Notes: generated by a model from the sequence alone, not told the origin. Shown: positions 21,303-30,897, counted from the first letter of the stretch. The stretch is DNA of 64,000 nucleotides from Microvirga splendida (GCF_016427565.1 NZ_JAELXT010000023.1:1-64000); one strand, 5' to 3'. A program made the numbers and translations.

Positions 21303-21304
21303 CC

Positions 21305-21667
21305 TTGGAATTCCTCGTTGCAAGCGCCATCGGGGTGCTGAGCGCCGCCGGCATCTACCTGATCCTGCGCGGGCGCAGCTTTCCGGTCATCATCGGCATG
21401 ACGTTTCTCTCCTATGGAGTGAACGTCTTTCTCTTCGCCATGGGGCGCCTGTCCGTCGACAGGCCGCCGATCATCTCGTCCGACACGACAATCTACGCGG
21501 ACCCGCTCCCGCAGGCCCTGGTGCTCACCGCCATCGTGATCTCGTTCGGCATGACGGCGCTGATCGTGGTGCTGGCCCTGCGCGGGTTCCTCGAGACCGG
21601 ATCGGACCGGGTGGACGAGGGCATCCCGAAGTTGCCGGAGCCCGCCGAGGAACGGCTGACCTCATGA
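21305..21667 (+). CDS. mrpC: Mrp/Pha antiporter subunit C
   Basis: The 120-residue NuoK-like protein has three membrane helices, with the family segments RGRSFPVIIGMTFLSYGVNVFLFAMG and DPLPQALVLTAIVISFGMTA. The start is TTG 21305, with AAAGGAG about ten bases upstream; no ATG fits the N-terminus. Its stop overlaps the mrpD start as ATGA. Confidence 0.92.
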   Translation: MEFLVASAIGVLSAAGIYLILRGRSFPVIIGMTFLSYGVNVFLFAMGRLSVDRPPIISSDTTIYADPLPQALVLTAIVISFGMTALIVVLALRGFLETGSDRVDEGIPKLPEPAEERLTS

Positions 21668-23199
21668 GCGGCTGGATCATCGCGCCCATCATCATTCCGG
21701 CCATGGCGGCGGCGCTGCTGCTGCTGCTCCGGCGATCCCCGGACCTGCAGCGTCGGGTCTCGCTGGCGGCCACCGCTCTCCTGTGCCTCGCCAGCATCGG
21801 GCTCTTCATGCTCGCCATCGAGGGTGACGTGCTGTCCTACCGGCTCGGAGACTGGCCGGCGCCGTTCGGGATCGTTCTCGTGCTGGACCGGCTGTCCGCC
21901 ACGATGGTTCTGCTCTCAAGCGTGCTGGCATCGGCCGTGATGCTTCACGCCATTCGCGGGTGGGATGCGAAGGGGCATCATTTCCACCCCCTGTTCCAGT
22001 TCCAGCTCATGGGCATCAACGGGGCGTTTCTGACCGGAGACGTGTTCAACCTGTTCGTGTTCTTCGAGGTAATGCTGATCGCATCCTACGGGCTGCTGCT
22101 GCATGGCGGCGGCCCGCGCCGGCTCGGGGCAGGCTTCCAGTATGTGGCGATCAACCTCCTCGGCTCGACGCTCTTCCTGTTCGCCGTCGGCATCATCTAC
22201 GGGGTCACCGGCACCCTCAACATGGCGGATCTCGCCGGAAAGGTCGGCCAGGTGGCGGCCGGCGACGCGGCGCTTCTGCGGACGGGAGCGCTGCTGCTGT
22301 TTTTGGTCTTCGCCCTGAAGGCCGCCCTCGTGCCCCTGCACTGGTGGCTGCCCACCGCCTATGCGGCGGCCCCGGCGCCTGTCGCGGCCCTGTTCGCCAT
22401 CATGACCAAGGTCGGCGCTTACGCCATCATCCGCGTCTTCACGCTCGTCTTCGGCCAGGATGGCGGGGCGGCGGCCTCCATCGCGGCGCCCTGGATCATG
22501 CCGGCGGCCCTCGCGACCCTGGCCATCGGCGCCATCGGCGTGCTGGCGAGCCGCGTTCTCGTGGATCTCGTGTGCTTCGCCGTCGTCTGGTCGATGGGCT
22601 CGCTCCTCGTAGCCGTCTCCCTGTTCGATGCGAGAAGCCTGACCGCCGCCCTCTACTACACCCTGCACTCGACCCTGACCGGCGGGGCCCTGTTCCTGCT
22701 CAGCGACCTGATCGCCTCCCGTCGCGGGCGCTGGCGCGACGATCTCGAGCCCAGTCCTGTCATGGCGAACGCCGCCATGCTCGGCGGCCTGTTCTTCCTG
22801 GCCGCAATCGCCATGAGCGGCCTGCCGCCCCTGTCGGGTTTCATCGGCAAGCTGATGATCCTGGATGCGACACGCACGTCCGGTGCCGCCGGTTGGATCT
22901 GGACCTTCGTGCTCGCCACGAGCCTGCTGGTCATCATCGGCTTCAGCCGGGCCGGCACGATGCTGTTCTGGAAGAGCGAGGCCACGGCGGGAACGATCGA
23001 GCCTGGACCGCCCGCCCGCACCACGCCCATCATGCCTGCGGCGATCCTCATTCTCGGAACCGCCCTGCTCTCCCTCGGGGCCGGTCCGGTGACCCGGCAC
23101 CTGGAGGCAACAGCGCAGCAGCTGGTGACGCCTCGCTCCTACGTGGACGCGGTTCTGGGCCGGCCGGCTCAGGCGCAACGGGCGACGGAGGTGCGGTGA
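21664..23199 (+). CDS. mrpD: Mrp/Pha antiporter subunit D
   Basis: The 511-residue protein is a NuoN/NuoM-like subunit with about 14 membrane helices. Key segments are NLFVFFEVMLIASYGLLLHG, with the conserved glutamate of helix 5, and FALKAALVPLHWWLPTAYAAAPAPVAALFA with the channel lysines. It is translationally coupled on both sides (ATGA with mrpC, TGATG with mrpE). MrpA and MrpD are thought to form the ion-translocating core. Confidence 0.93.
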   Translation: MSGWIIAPIIIPAMAAALLLLLRRSPDLQRRVSLAATALLCLASIGLFMLAIEGDVLSYRLGDWPAPFGIVLVLDRLSATMVLLSSVLASAVMLHAIRGWDAKGHHFHPLFQFQLMGINGAFLTGDVFNLFVFFEVMLIASYGLLLHGGGPRRLGAGFQYVAINLLGSTLFLFAVGIIYGVTGTLNMADLAGKVGQVAAGDAALLRTGALLLFLVFALKAALVPLHWWLPTAYAAAPAPVAALFAIMTKVGAYAIIRVFTLVFGQDGGAAASIAAPWIMPAALATLAIGAIGVLASRVLVDLVCFAVVWSMGSLLVAVSLFDARSLTAALYYTLHSTLTGGALFLLSDLIASRRGRWRDDLEPSPVMANAAMLGGLFFLAAIAMSGLPPLSGFIGKLMILDATRTSGAAGWIWTFVLATSLLVIIGFSRAGTMLFWKSEATAGTIEPGPPARTTPIMPAAILILGTALLSLGAGPVTRHLEATAQQLVTPRSYVDAVLGRPAQAQRATEVR

Positions 23200-23687
23200 T
23201 GGCTCGTCTCTTTCCGCAGCCAATCCTGAGCATCGTCATCGCGCTCGTCTGGATCCTGCTCGTCAACGACCTTTCGGCCGGCGCCGTGGCGCTCGGCATC
23301 ATCATCGGCTGGGCGATTCCGATGCTGACGGGCCGCTACTGGCCCGAACGGCCCCGCATCCGGCGCCCCATGGCGGTTCTCGGGTATTTCGGCATCGTGC
23401 TGAAGGACATCGCGATTTCGAACGTTCAGGTGGCCTACCTCGTGCTGTTCCGGCGCGGCGACACGCTCCGCTCCCAGTATGTGACCGTGCCGCTCGACCT
23501 GACCACGGCGGAGGCCATCACGGCCCTGGCGGGAACGATCACGCTGACCCCCGGCACCGTCAGCGCAGACCTCTCGGCCGACGGGCGCTCGCTCCTCGTC
23601 CATTGCCTGGAGACCGCCGATCCGGCTGCGACCGTCGCGCAGATCAAGGAGCGCTATGAGCGCCGCCTCAAGGAGATCTTCGAATGA
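23199..23687 (+). CDS. mrpE: Mrp/Pha antiporter subunit E
   Basis: The 162-residue protein has two N-terminal membrane helices and a soluble C-terminal domain with the MrpE signature TITLTPGTVSADLSADGRSLLVHCLE. The ATG overlaps the mrpD stop by one base and its stop overlaps the mrpF start (ATGA). Confidence 0.92.
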   Translation: MARLFPQPILSIVIALVWILLVNDLSAGAVALGIIIGWAIPMLTGRYWPERPRIRRPMAVLGYFGIVLKDIAISNVQVAYLVLFRRGDTLRSQYVTVPLDLTTAEAITALAGTITLTPGTVSADLSADGRSLLVHCLETADPAATVAQIKERYERRLKEIFE

Positions 23688-23953
23688 TCGACATCGCCTG
23701 CATCATCGCCACTGCGGCCATTGCGATCGCAAGCCTGCTGACGCTCTATCGCCTGGCGCGCGGCCCGGATGTGCTCGACCGGATCCTCGCCCTCGATACC
23801 CTCGTCATCAACACCATCGGGCTGATCGTCGTGATCGGCCTGTGGTTTCGCACGACGATGTATTTCGAGACGGCTCTCCTGTTCGCCATGGTCGGCTTCG
23901 TGACCACCGTCGCCCTGTGCAAATATCTCCTGCGCGGCAACGTCATCGAGTGA
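23684..23953 (+). CDS. mrpF: Mrp/Pha antiporter subunit F
   Basis: The 89-residue protein has three membrane helices and the family core RLARGPDVLDRILALDTLVIN. It overlaps mrpE by four bases at its start and mrpG at its end, so it is part of the coupled series. Confidence 0.92.
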   Translation: MIDIACIIATAAIAIASLLTLYRLARGPDVLDRILALDTLVINTIGLIVVIGLWFRTTMYFETALLFAMVGFVTTVALCKYLLRGNVIE

Positions 23954-24360
23954 GCAGCCCCATGGTCATCGCGGAAATCGTCATCTCCCTCCTCATTCTC
24001 GTCGGCGCGTTCTTTCTCTTCGTCGGATCCCTGGGGCTCGCCAAGCTGCCGGACCTGATGCGGCGCCTGCACGGCCCGACGAAGGCCACCACGCTCGGCA
24101 TCGGCTCGATGCTGATCGCCTCGATGCTGTATTTCTGGATCGTGGAGGGAAATCCGTCGATCCACGAACTGCTCATCACGCTCTTCCTGTTCCTGACCGC
24201 GCCCGTCACCGCGCAGATGATCGCCAAGGCCTATATTCTCCACGAGAGACGGGAGCGCGAAGTGCTCCCCGACACCGGCCGCCCCGTCGGCTGGGCCACG
24301 CTCGACGCAGCCGAGGCCGATCAGCACTCCGAGCCTGCTCGAACCTCTTCGGCTGAATGA
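23950..24360 (+). CDS. mrpG: Mrp/Pha antiporter subunit G
   Basis: The 136-residue protein has three membrane helices and the conserved GSLGLAKLPDLMRRLHGPTKATTLGIG segment. GTG 23950 overlaps the mrpF stop as GTGA and is preferred; ATG 23962 is the alternative. The hydrophilic C-terminus (about 100-136) is longer than the core and poorly conserved. It closes the six-gene operon. Confidence 0.91.
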   Translation: MSSPMVIAEIVISLLILVGAFFLFVGSLGLAKLPDLMRRLHGPTKATTLGIGSMLIASMLYFWIVEGNPSIHELLITLFLFLTAPVTAQMIAKAYILHERREREVLPDTGRPVGWATLDAAEADQHSEPARTSSAE

Positions 24361-24444
24361 AGCTGAGGATTCGCGGCATGGCCCGCTCCCGCGAAACCGC
24401 GATCATCTCCGAACTCACCGGCTAACACATCAGCACTTAGTTTG

Positions 24445-24462
24445 AGGAATGGCGCTATTCCT
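24445..24462. terminator. Weak hairpin after the Mrp operon
   Basis: AGGAAT at 24445-24450 and ATTCCT at 24457-24462 form a 6-bp stem with a 6-base loop 85 bases after the mrpG stop. There is no following T-run on the plus strand, so it is at best a weak terminator or processing site. Confidence 0.25.
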
Positions 24463-24542
24463 AAAACAGCTTAACCGAAATTGTGCCATTTGCTTGCCAG
24501 CATCATGGCGTGATGTAACGCTTCGCCATGGGGGGCGCACGC

Positions 24543-24749
24543 ATGGTTATTAAAGGGCATATTAAGGTCATACTTACCCGTATAGCGCTTTGTACAGTCA
24601 TCGCCCTGCTTACCGTTGCAGCAGGACTGCTGTGGTTCGATCAGCCAACAACAATGCCGAACGAAGACCGACATGCATTTTGGGCAATAACAGTGGGTAT
24701 CGGCGTGGCGGCTGCAATGTGCATACGGGAACTGCGTAAAATCAGATAG
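24543..24749 (+). CDS. Small two-helix membrane protein, low-GC region
   Basis: A 68-residue frame from ATG 24543 (ATG 24528 is also in frame) encodes two hydrophobic segments, ILTRIALCTVIALLTVAAGL and FWAITVGIGVAAAMCI, with a basic end RELRKIR. I do not recognise a family. A purine-rich GGGGGG run precedes the start by about eight bases. The segment is clearly less GC-rich than its neighbours, so recent acquisition is possible. It lies between the Mrp operon and tRNA-Lys, a common place for inserted DNA, but no attachment repeats were found. Whether it is expressed is uncertain. Confidence 0.4.
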   Translation: MVIKGHIKVILTRIALCTVIALLTVAAGLLWFDQPTTMPNEDRHAFWAITVGIGVAAAMCIRELRKIR

Positions 24750-24926
24750 GATAGTCGATGAGAGCTATGCCAAGCTCGCGCAAGCGGACTCAAGAGCAGG
24801 GAAATCCATGAGTGGAGCAGGCCCTGAGTTTCTATAGAAATATTCGAGGCAGGAACTCGGCGCGCTCAGCTTCGCACCGGCGGCATGCATACTTAAGATC
24901 AAGAAGCACCAGAATCTTGAATTCTT

Positions 24927-25002
<76 letters not shown>

Positions 25003-25170
25003 GTCGCCGAAGCGAATTCAGCGGTGCGGTGACCGCTGAAGAGGCCGTGCGTGTAACAAACCGGATGGGGCCTGTCTAGCCCCTGCAGGTGAGGTTTTCC
25101 GCCTTGGGGATGGATTTTCCGGAGAGCACCAAGCTCGGGCGGAACATTGTTCCGCTTTGCAGCCTCATAC

Positions 25171-25254
25171 GACACCCCGAAAGCCCGGGAAAGGTCGCCT
25201 CTCGGGGCATGGGCGACCTGCCCCCTCAAGCTTGAGGGTTCGATCCCCGGGCTT
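25171..25254. other. Possible structured RNA or palindromic element with three-way-junction fold
   Basis: Three nested perfect helices are visible. AAGCCCGGG (25181-25189) pairs with CCCGGGCTT (25246-25254). AGGTCGCC (25192-25199) pairs with GGCGACCT (25212-25219). CCCTCAAG (25223-25230) pairs with the adjacent CTTGAGGG. In addition CCCCGA at 25175-25180 is complementary to TCGGGG at 25202-25207 in the loop of the second helix, which would allow a pseudoknot. It lies in 264 bases without a gene between tRNA-Lys and the leuA terminator. I do not recognise a known RNA family, and the transcribed strand is unknown. Confidence 0.4.
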
Positions 25255-25266
25255 GTCCGCACAAGA

Positions 25267-25289
25267 AAAGGCCCGCGCAGCGGGCCTTT
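25267..25289 (-). terminator. Rho-independent terminator of leuA
   Basis: AAAGGCCCGC and GCGGGCCTTT form a perfect 10-bp stem with a GCA loop. On the minus strand it is followed by TTCTT and stands 9 bases after the leuA stop. Confidence 0.85.
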
Positions 25290-25297
25290 CCATGAGA

Positions 25298-26860
<1,563 letters not shown>

Positions 26861-26922
26861 TCTTATAGTCCTTCTCGGAGGAGGAGCCCCTAGAGCTCAA
26901 GGTTGTTCCTGCTTGTCCAGAA

Positions 26923-26965
26923 CCCCTGAGAGCCCAGGCGGCAACGCCCAGCCGACCCTCAGGGG
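26923..26965 (-). promoter_or_regulatory. leuA leader stem-loop, attenuator candidate
   Basis: CCCCTGAG (26923-26930) and CTCAGGGG (26958-26965) form an 8-bp outer stem enclosing GC-rich inner sequence that can pair in alternative ways. The 5' arm on the transcript contains the stop codon of the leucine leader peptide. TTCT follows the 3' arm, a weak T-tract. Ribosome stalling at the leucine codons would free the arm, consistent with attenuation. Exact alternative folds need computation. Confidence 0.6.
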
Positions 26966-27027
26966 CAGCTAAGGAGAAGGAGGCCAAGAAGGCGCGCGCG
27001 ACCGGCCGCGGAAGCGGCTCCGTTCAT
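26959..27027 (-). CDS. Leucine-rich leader peptide of leuA
   Basis: A 22-codon frame from ATG 27027 to TGA 26959 ends in RLLGLLLLSCP, with six leucine codons in seven positions just before the stem-loop. An in-frame ATG at 27054 would make a 31-residue peptide with GGAGG 12 bases before it. The stop overlaps the 5' arm of the attenuator hairpin and the leuA ATG is 98 bases downstream. This is the classic arrangement of a ribosome-stalling leader that senses charged tRNA-Leu. The product itself has no other expected function. Confidence 0.8.
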   Translation of the reverse strand: MNGAASAAGRARLLGLLLLSCP

Positions 27028-27286
27028 CCTTGCGCTGGGGGAGCCGATGATCATCGCTGCCCAAATCCTCCATGGCCGCGGGCTTGAAGCCGCGAACAAC
27101 GGGCTCGTTTGTAACGGCGCTCCTCCCGAATGGCAAGCCTTTGAAACAAATGAAAAGAGAAGGCGCGACGAACGTATGGGTTATGACCTGAAGCGCGGCA
27201 GGGCTGGTCTCCCCGGAAAGTGCCCTAGAACAGACGAAGCTTGGCCTTTCTGCCTCGCTCGCGAGGTCCATCGAGGAGATGCTTCC

Positions 27287-27592
27287 ATGAAGATCGCTAC
27301 CCCTGCCCTGCTCCTGACCGGCGCCCTGGCGCTGGCCGCCTGCAACCAGACCGCCACCGCACCCGCCAGCATGGGCGTGGCGGCCAGCAGCTCCGGCACC
27401 GGCTGCAATGGCGAGATCGGCCGTTATCGCGCCGTCATGAGCAACGACCTGGCTATGGGGCATGTGAACCAATCCGTCTACAACCGCGTGGAACGGGAGA
27501 TCGCCCAGGCCGAGGCGGCCTGTGCCGCAGGGCGCGATGCGGAAGCCGTGCGGATGGTCAACGCCACGAAGGCGCGGCACGGCTATCTCTGA
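27287..27592 (+). CDS. Small putative lipoprotein
   Basis: The 101-residue protein has a type II signal peptide with lipobox LAAC (C19): MKIATPALLLTGALALAAC. A short serine/alanine linker and a helical C-terminal part (NRVEREIAQAEAACAAGRDAEAVRMVNATKARHGYL) follow. GAGGAG precedes the ATG by 8 bases. It is likely anchored to a membrane on the periplasmic side. I do not recognise a named family. It overlaps the convergent Nudix gene by 10 bases. Confidence 0.75.
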   Translation: MKIATPALLLTGALALAACNQTATAPASMGVAASSSGTGCNGEIGRYRAVMSNDLAMGHVNQSVYNRVEREIAQAEAACAAGRDAEAVRMVNATKARHGYL

Positions 27593-28296
27593 TCGAAGAT
27601 CCAGCCGAAGAAGGACTGCAGGAAGAGCGGCATCCGCTCGGGATCGATGTCTCGCGAGTTACGAATGATACGCACATCCTGCAGTTCGGGCTCGTGCTGC
27701 CGGGCGATGTTGGCGCGGATCTTCGCCGCGCCCTCCTCGGCCGTCACCGGCAGGGTCACCATGCGCAGAAGCGCGATGGTCGGCCAGCGCTGGACGATGA
27801 TCCATTCATCGTCCACGTGATAGTCGCCCTCGTGCAGGCCTGTCTCCTCGGCAAGCTCGCGGGTCAGGCTGGTGGCGAGATCGACGGTGCCGTCGGGCCG
27901 CAGATCGGACGGATCCGGTGTGCCGGCCGCGAAATAGACGCGGCCCGCATTCGTCGTGCCTGACCCCATCACGCCGCAGATGTAAGCACCATCCGATCCG
28001 CGCAGCGCCCCCATGGCAAAGCCGTTGGCGATGTGGGGATCGGGATAGCCCTTGTCGATCCAGGCGACGAAGTCGGCGTAGTCCACCTCGAAATAGGTGT
28101 TGCGGCACAGGTCGTGCTCGAAGGCGACATCCTGCAGCAGCAGCACGCGCCCGTTGAACATCTGCGGCTTGCCCGCAATGCGCCGCTTCCAGTTCTCTGC
28201 GATGAAGTCACGGTTCTGCTTGGGCCAGGCCCAATCGAACGGGCGGCAGCACGCCTCGACGCGTGAGACGCGCCGGATCTCGATGTCGCGGTTCAC
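27583..28296 (-). CDS. Nudix-family hydrolase
   Basis: The 237-residue protein contains a Nudix-type helix, TSLTRELAEETGLHEGDY at about 145-162, which matches the REx2EExG core that binds Mg2+. The front of the box is less regular (GTPDPSDLRPDGTVDLA), and a long N-terminal extension precedes it (MNRDIEIRRVSRVEACCRPFDWAW). Substrate is unknown; the family cleaves nucleoside diphosphates linked to other groups. GTG 28296 overlaps the phzF stop (GTGA). It is the last gene of a pdxY-phzF-nudix operon. Confidence 0.8.
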   Translation of the reverse strand: MNRDIEIRRVSRVEACCRPFDWAWPKQNRDFIAENWKRRIAGKPQMFNGRVLLLQDVAFEHDLCRNTYFEVDYADFVAWIDKGYPDPHIANGFAMGALRGSDGAYICGVMGSGTTNAGRVYFAAGTPDPSDLRPDGTVDLATSLTRELAEETGLHEGDYHVDDEWIIVQRWPTIALLRMVTLPVTAEEGAAKIRANIARQHEPELQDVRIIRNSRDIDPERMPLFLQSFFGWIFDQR

Positions 28297-29198
28297 GCAA
28301 AGATCTCGCCGCGGCTCATCATCACGGCGCCGCCGCCGATCTCGGCGGACACGAGCGCACCATCATTGATCGTCATCTGCAGGTTGATCTCACTCGGGCG
28401 GCCCATCTCGACGCCCTGCTCGATGACGATGTTGTGCTCGCCGTCGCCCAGGGGTTCGCATTGCATGAGGGCACCGGCGAAGGCGGCTGCCGCGGAGCCG
28501 GTGGCGGGATCCTCCACGATCCCCATGCCCAGACCGAACATGCGGGCACGGAAGCGCAATCCCTCCGCCTGGGGGATGCGGGCATAGACATAAGGGGCCG
28601 GGTGGTCGCTGTCGCCGAAGGCCTTGTCGAAGGGCTCGCCCTGCGGCTTGGCCTTGGCCAAGGCTTCAAGGGACGCAACAGGCACGAGATCGTAGGCGAC
28701 GCCGGCCGAATGGCGGCTCGGCACGTGGCGGTCGAAACCGATCTCCGTCGGGTCGAGCCCGAGCGCCCAGGCACATGTCGTGGAATCCTTACCCTCGCCC
28801 CACACGAAGGGCAGGCGCGGCAGGCGGAAGCGGGCCGTGCCGCTCGTCTCATCCTTCACCTCGACGGCGCAGGGCACGATGCCGACCTGCTCCTTGAGCC
28901 CGAAGGCGACGGCGCCCGGCTGGCCTTCCTGATCGAGCAGGGCCAGCATCACGGCGGTTCCGACCGTCGGGTGACCGGCGAAGGGCAGTTCCCGGGCCGG
29001 TGTGAAGATGCGGATGTCGGCGCGCTGGCGCGGCTCCGAGGCCGGGAAGACGAACACCGTCTCGGAGAGGTTGAACTCCTTGGCGATCCGCTGCATCGCT
29101 GCCATGTCGAGCCCCTCGGCATCGAGCACAACGGCGAGAGGATTTCCGGCAAAGCGCGTGGCCGTGAAGACATCGAGGGTGACAAAGCGGCGGGGCAT
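28293..29198 (-). CDS. PhzF-family isomerase/epimerase-like protein
   Basis: The 301-residue protein has the two pseudo-symmetric DAP-epimerase-fold halves of PhzF. The N-terminal half shows VTLDVFTATRFAGNPLAVV with ELPFAGHPTVGTA, and the C-terminal half shows VEDPATGSAAAAFAGAL. The catalytic glutamate of PhzF-type enzymes sits in FNLSETVFVF. ATG 29198 is preferred; a TTG at 29207 would overlap the pdxY stop. Family members isomerise diverse metabolites and the substrate here is not evident. Coupling to pdxY and a Nudix gene suggests vitamin or nucleotide-related metabolism, which is inference. Confidence 0.88.
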   Translation of the reverse strand: MPRRFVTLDVFTATRFAGNPLAVVLDAEGLDMAAMQRIAKEFNLSETVFVFPASEPRQRADIRIFTPARELPFAGHPTVGTAVMLALLDQEGQPGAVAFGLKEQVGIVPCAVEVKDETSGTARFRLPRLPFVWGEGKDSTTCAWALGLDPTEIGFDRHVPSRHSAGVAYDLVPVASLEALAKAKPQGEPFDKAFGDSDHPAPYVYARIPQAEGLRFRARMFGLGMGIVEDPATGSAAAAFAGALMQCEPLGDGEHNIVIEQGVEMGRPSEINLQMTINDGALVSAEIGGGAVMMSRGEIFA

Positions 29199-29203
29199 GC
29201 GGA

Positions 29204-30052
29204 TCAAACCTCTTCAACGTCGAAGCGACGGGTGGGCGAGACGAATTCATCCTGCGCCGCAATGGTCAGGATCTCGCGGGAGCCTGCCTCTTCCGTGCGC
29301 TTCAGCAAGCCGTAGACAGACGCCGCGGCTTCGGCAAGGGCCGTCGGGGCGGAGCGTGAGCGGGCATAGTGAACGAAGAACAGCGCCGCGATGGCATCCC
29401 CTGCCCCGTTGACCGACAAAGAGAGCCTCGGCGTGCGCACGCGCCAGAAGCGCCCGCCCTCGCCGGCCACGAGATCGACGCTGTCCGAGGGCGTTTCCTT
29501 GGCCTCGACGGAGGTGACGAGAATGACCTTGGGACCCATTCCCTGCACGATTGTGACCGCCTGCTTCACGTCGTCCAGCGTCTGCGCCGTGAGGCCGGAC
29601 AGGTAATCGAGCTCGAACTGGTTCGGCGTGATGATGTCGGCCGCGGGCACCGCCTGCTCGCGCATGAATTCCGGAATGCCCGGGCGCACGAACACGCCGC
29701 GCCCCACATCGCCGATCACCGGATCGCAGCAATAGAGGGCATCCGGGTTGAGGGAGCGCACCCGCGCGACGGCGGACAGGATGGCGGTGCCGATATCGGC
29801 CGAGCCCATGTAGCCGGAGAGCACGCCGTCGCAGCGGCCGAGCACGCCGCGCTCGGCGATGCCCTCCACCAGGTCCTCGATGGCGGGGCCGTCGAAGACC
29901 CGGCCCTTCCAGGAACCGTAGCCGGTGTGGTTCGAGAACTGCACCGTATGGATGGGCCACACCTCGACGCCGAGGCGCTGCATCGGAAAGACCGCCGAGG
30001 CGTTACCCACGTGACCATAGGCGACATGGGATTGGATCGAGAGAACGTTCAT
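29204..30052 (-). CDS. pdxY: Pyridoxal kinase
   Basis: The 282-residue enzyme belongs to the ribokinase-like PdxY/PdxK family and phosphorylates pyridoxal with ATP in B6 salvage. Diagnostic segments are [28 protein letters not shown] at the start, [26 protein letters not shown] and the anion-hole motif [13 protein letters not shown]. Length is normal for the family. It is first in the operon with the PhzF-like and Nudix genes; a 24-base dyad lies about 55 bases upstream. Confidence 0.94.
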   Translation of the reverse strand: MNVLSIQSHVAYGHVGNASAVFPMQRLGVEVWPIHTVQFSNHTGYGSWKGRVFDGPAIEDLVEGIAERGVLGRCDGVLSGYMGSADIGTAILSAVARVRSLNPDALYCCDPVIGDVGRGVFVRPGIPEFMREQAVPAADIITPNQFELDYLSGLTAQTLDDVKQAVTIVQGMGPKVILVTSVEAKETPSDSVDLVAGEGGRFWRVRTPRLSLSVNGAGDAIAALFFVHYARSRSAPTALAEAAASVYGLLKRTEEAGSREILTIAAQDEFVSPTRRFDVEEV

Positions 30053-30106
30053 GGCTCTTGCCCCCTTGAGTACGGGTTAGCGCAACACGGGTCCTGCTTC
30101 AAATTG

Positions 30107-30130
30107 CGTGATGTGATCCTATTCATCACG
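30107..30130. promoter_or_regulatory. Dyad in the pdxY-dedA divergent region
   Basis: CGTGATG at 30107-30113 and CATCACG at 30124-30130 are perfect inverted repeats with a 10-base spacer, in the 152-base region between divergent pdxY and dedA. The spacing suits a dimeric regulator bound on one face of the helix. No regulator gene is adjacent, so the binding protein is unknown. Confidence 0.35.
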
Positions 30131-30204
30131 GATGCGATTGGATCTATCCGATTGTCCCGAAAACCCTGTATGCACCCCAACGAAGCCGGAGCCTGATAGG
30201 ATTC

Positions 30205-30726
30205 ATGGATATCGAGTTTTGGAAGAACAGCGTCCTGGAGTTCGTGCAGACCCACCAGGCCTATGCTCCCTTGGTGCTCGGGCTCATGACCTTCGCCGAG
30301 TCGCTTGCCTTCGTGTCCCTGCTCCTGCCGACCATGACGATCCTGATTGCCGTGGGCTTCGTGCTGGCAGCAGCCGACATCCCGTTCTGGCAGGCCTGGG
30401 CGGGCGCCGTCTGCGGAGCCTTCCTGGGCAACTGGGTCTCCTATGCCGTCGGCCAGCGCTACAAGAAGGCCGCCTATGGCGTCTGGCCCCTGTCGCGCAA
30501 TCCCAAGCTCATCGAGCGAGGAGAAGACTTCTTCCAGCGCTTCGGCCCCTGGGCCGTGTTCCTGGGGCGCTTCTTCGGCCCCATCCGGGCGGTCATCGCC
30601 CTGATCGCCGGCATCTTCCTCATGCCGGGCGTGCTGTTCCAGGCGGCCAACCTGGCCTCGGCCTCCGTCTGGGCCTTCGTGATCCTGGCACCCGGCGCGG
30701 GACTGGCCCAATACCTGCTGTGGTAG
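30205..30726 (+). CDS. DedA-family membrane protein
   Basis: The 173-residue protein has the SNARE-associated/VTT domain of DedA proteins, with several membrane helices and the conserved motifs FAESLAFVSLLLPTMTIL near the start, GAVCGAFLGNWVSYAVG in the middle and FLGRFFGPIRAVIALIAG. DedA proteins flip lipid carriers or affect membrane potential. It is slightly shorter than the common 200 residues but complete. It is followed 10 bases after the stop by a palindromic repeat. Confidence 0.9.
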   Translation: MDIEFWKNSVLEFVQTHQAYAPLVLGLMTFAESLAFVSLLLPTMTILIAVGFVLAAADIPFWQAWAGAVCGAFLGNWVSYAVGQRYKKAAYGVWPLSRNPKLIERGEDFFQRFGPWAVFLGRFFGPIRAVIALIAGIFLMPGVLFQAANLASASVWAFVILAPGAGLAQYLLW

Positions 30727-30736
30727 GGGCGCGCCA

Positions 30737-30843
30737 GCGCATCGTGCGGAAAAGTGGATCCGGTTTTCCGCTAAGAACGATGCGCATCTTAAAGACGAAG
30801 CATCGGACCCAAAAGTGCAACGCCACTTTTGGGTCCGATGCTT
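30737..30843. repeat. RIME-like palindromic repeat, copy A (complete)
   Basis: Two palindromes stand side by side. The first pairs GCGCATCGT (30737-30745) with ACGATGCGC (30777-30785), with GCGGAAAA and GGTTTTCCGC inside. The second is a perfect 20-bp inverted repeat at 30798-30817 and 30824-30843 with core GGACCCAAAAGTG and a 6-base loop. The same units recur at 52022-52177 and 58609-58659. The layout resembles the rhizobial intergenic mosaic elements, and it directly follows dedA. Confidence 0.85.
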
Positions 30844-30846
30844 TAG

Positions 30847-30871
30847 GGAACCCCAGGTCCAAGGGCTCATT
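30847..30871 (+). promoter_or_regulatory. EcfG-like promoter motif before the 51-aa gene
   Basis: GGAAC at 30847-30851 is followed after 16 bases by CATT at 30868-30871, close to the general-stress sigma consensus GGAAC-N16/17-CGTT. The start codon is 27 bases further on. One mismatch in the -10 element keeps confidence low. Confidence 0.35.
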
Positions 30872-30897
30872 AACCTCCATCACCACAGGAGGTCCTC

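Noticed and set aside
25223..25254. Second tRNA suggested by GGTTCGATCC
   Set aside because: The T-loop-like segment is not supported by acceptor, D and anticodon arms; the helices form a different fold.
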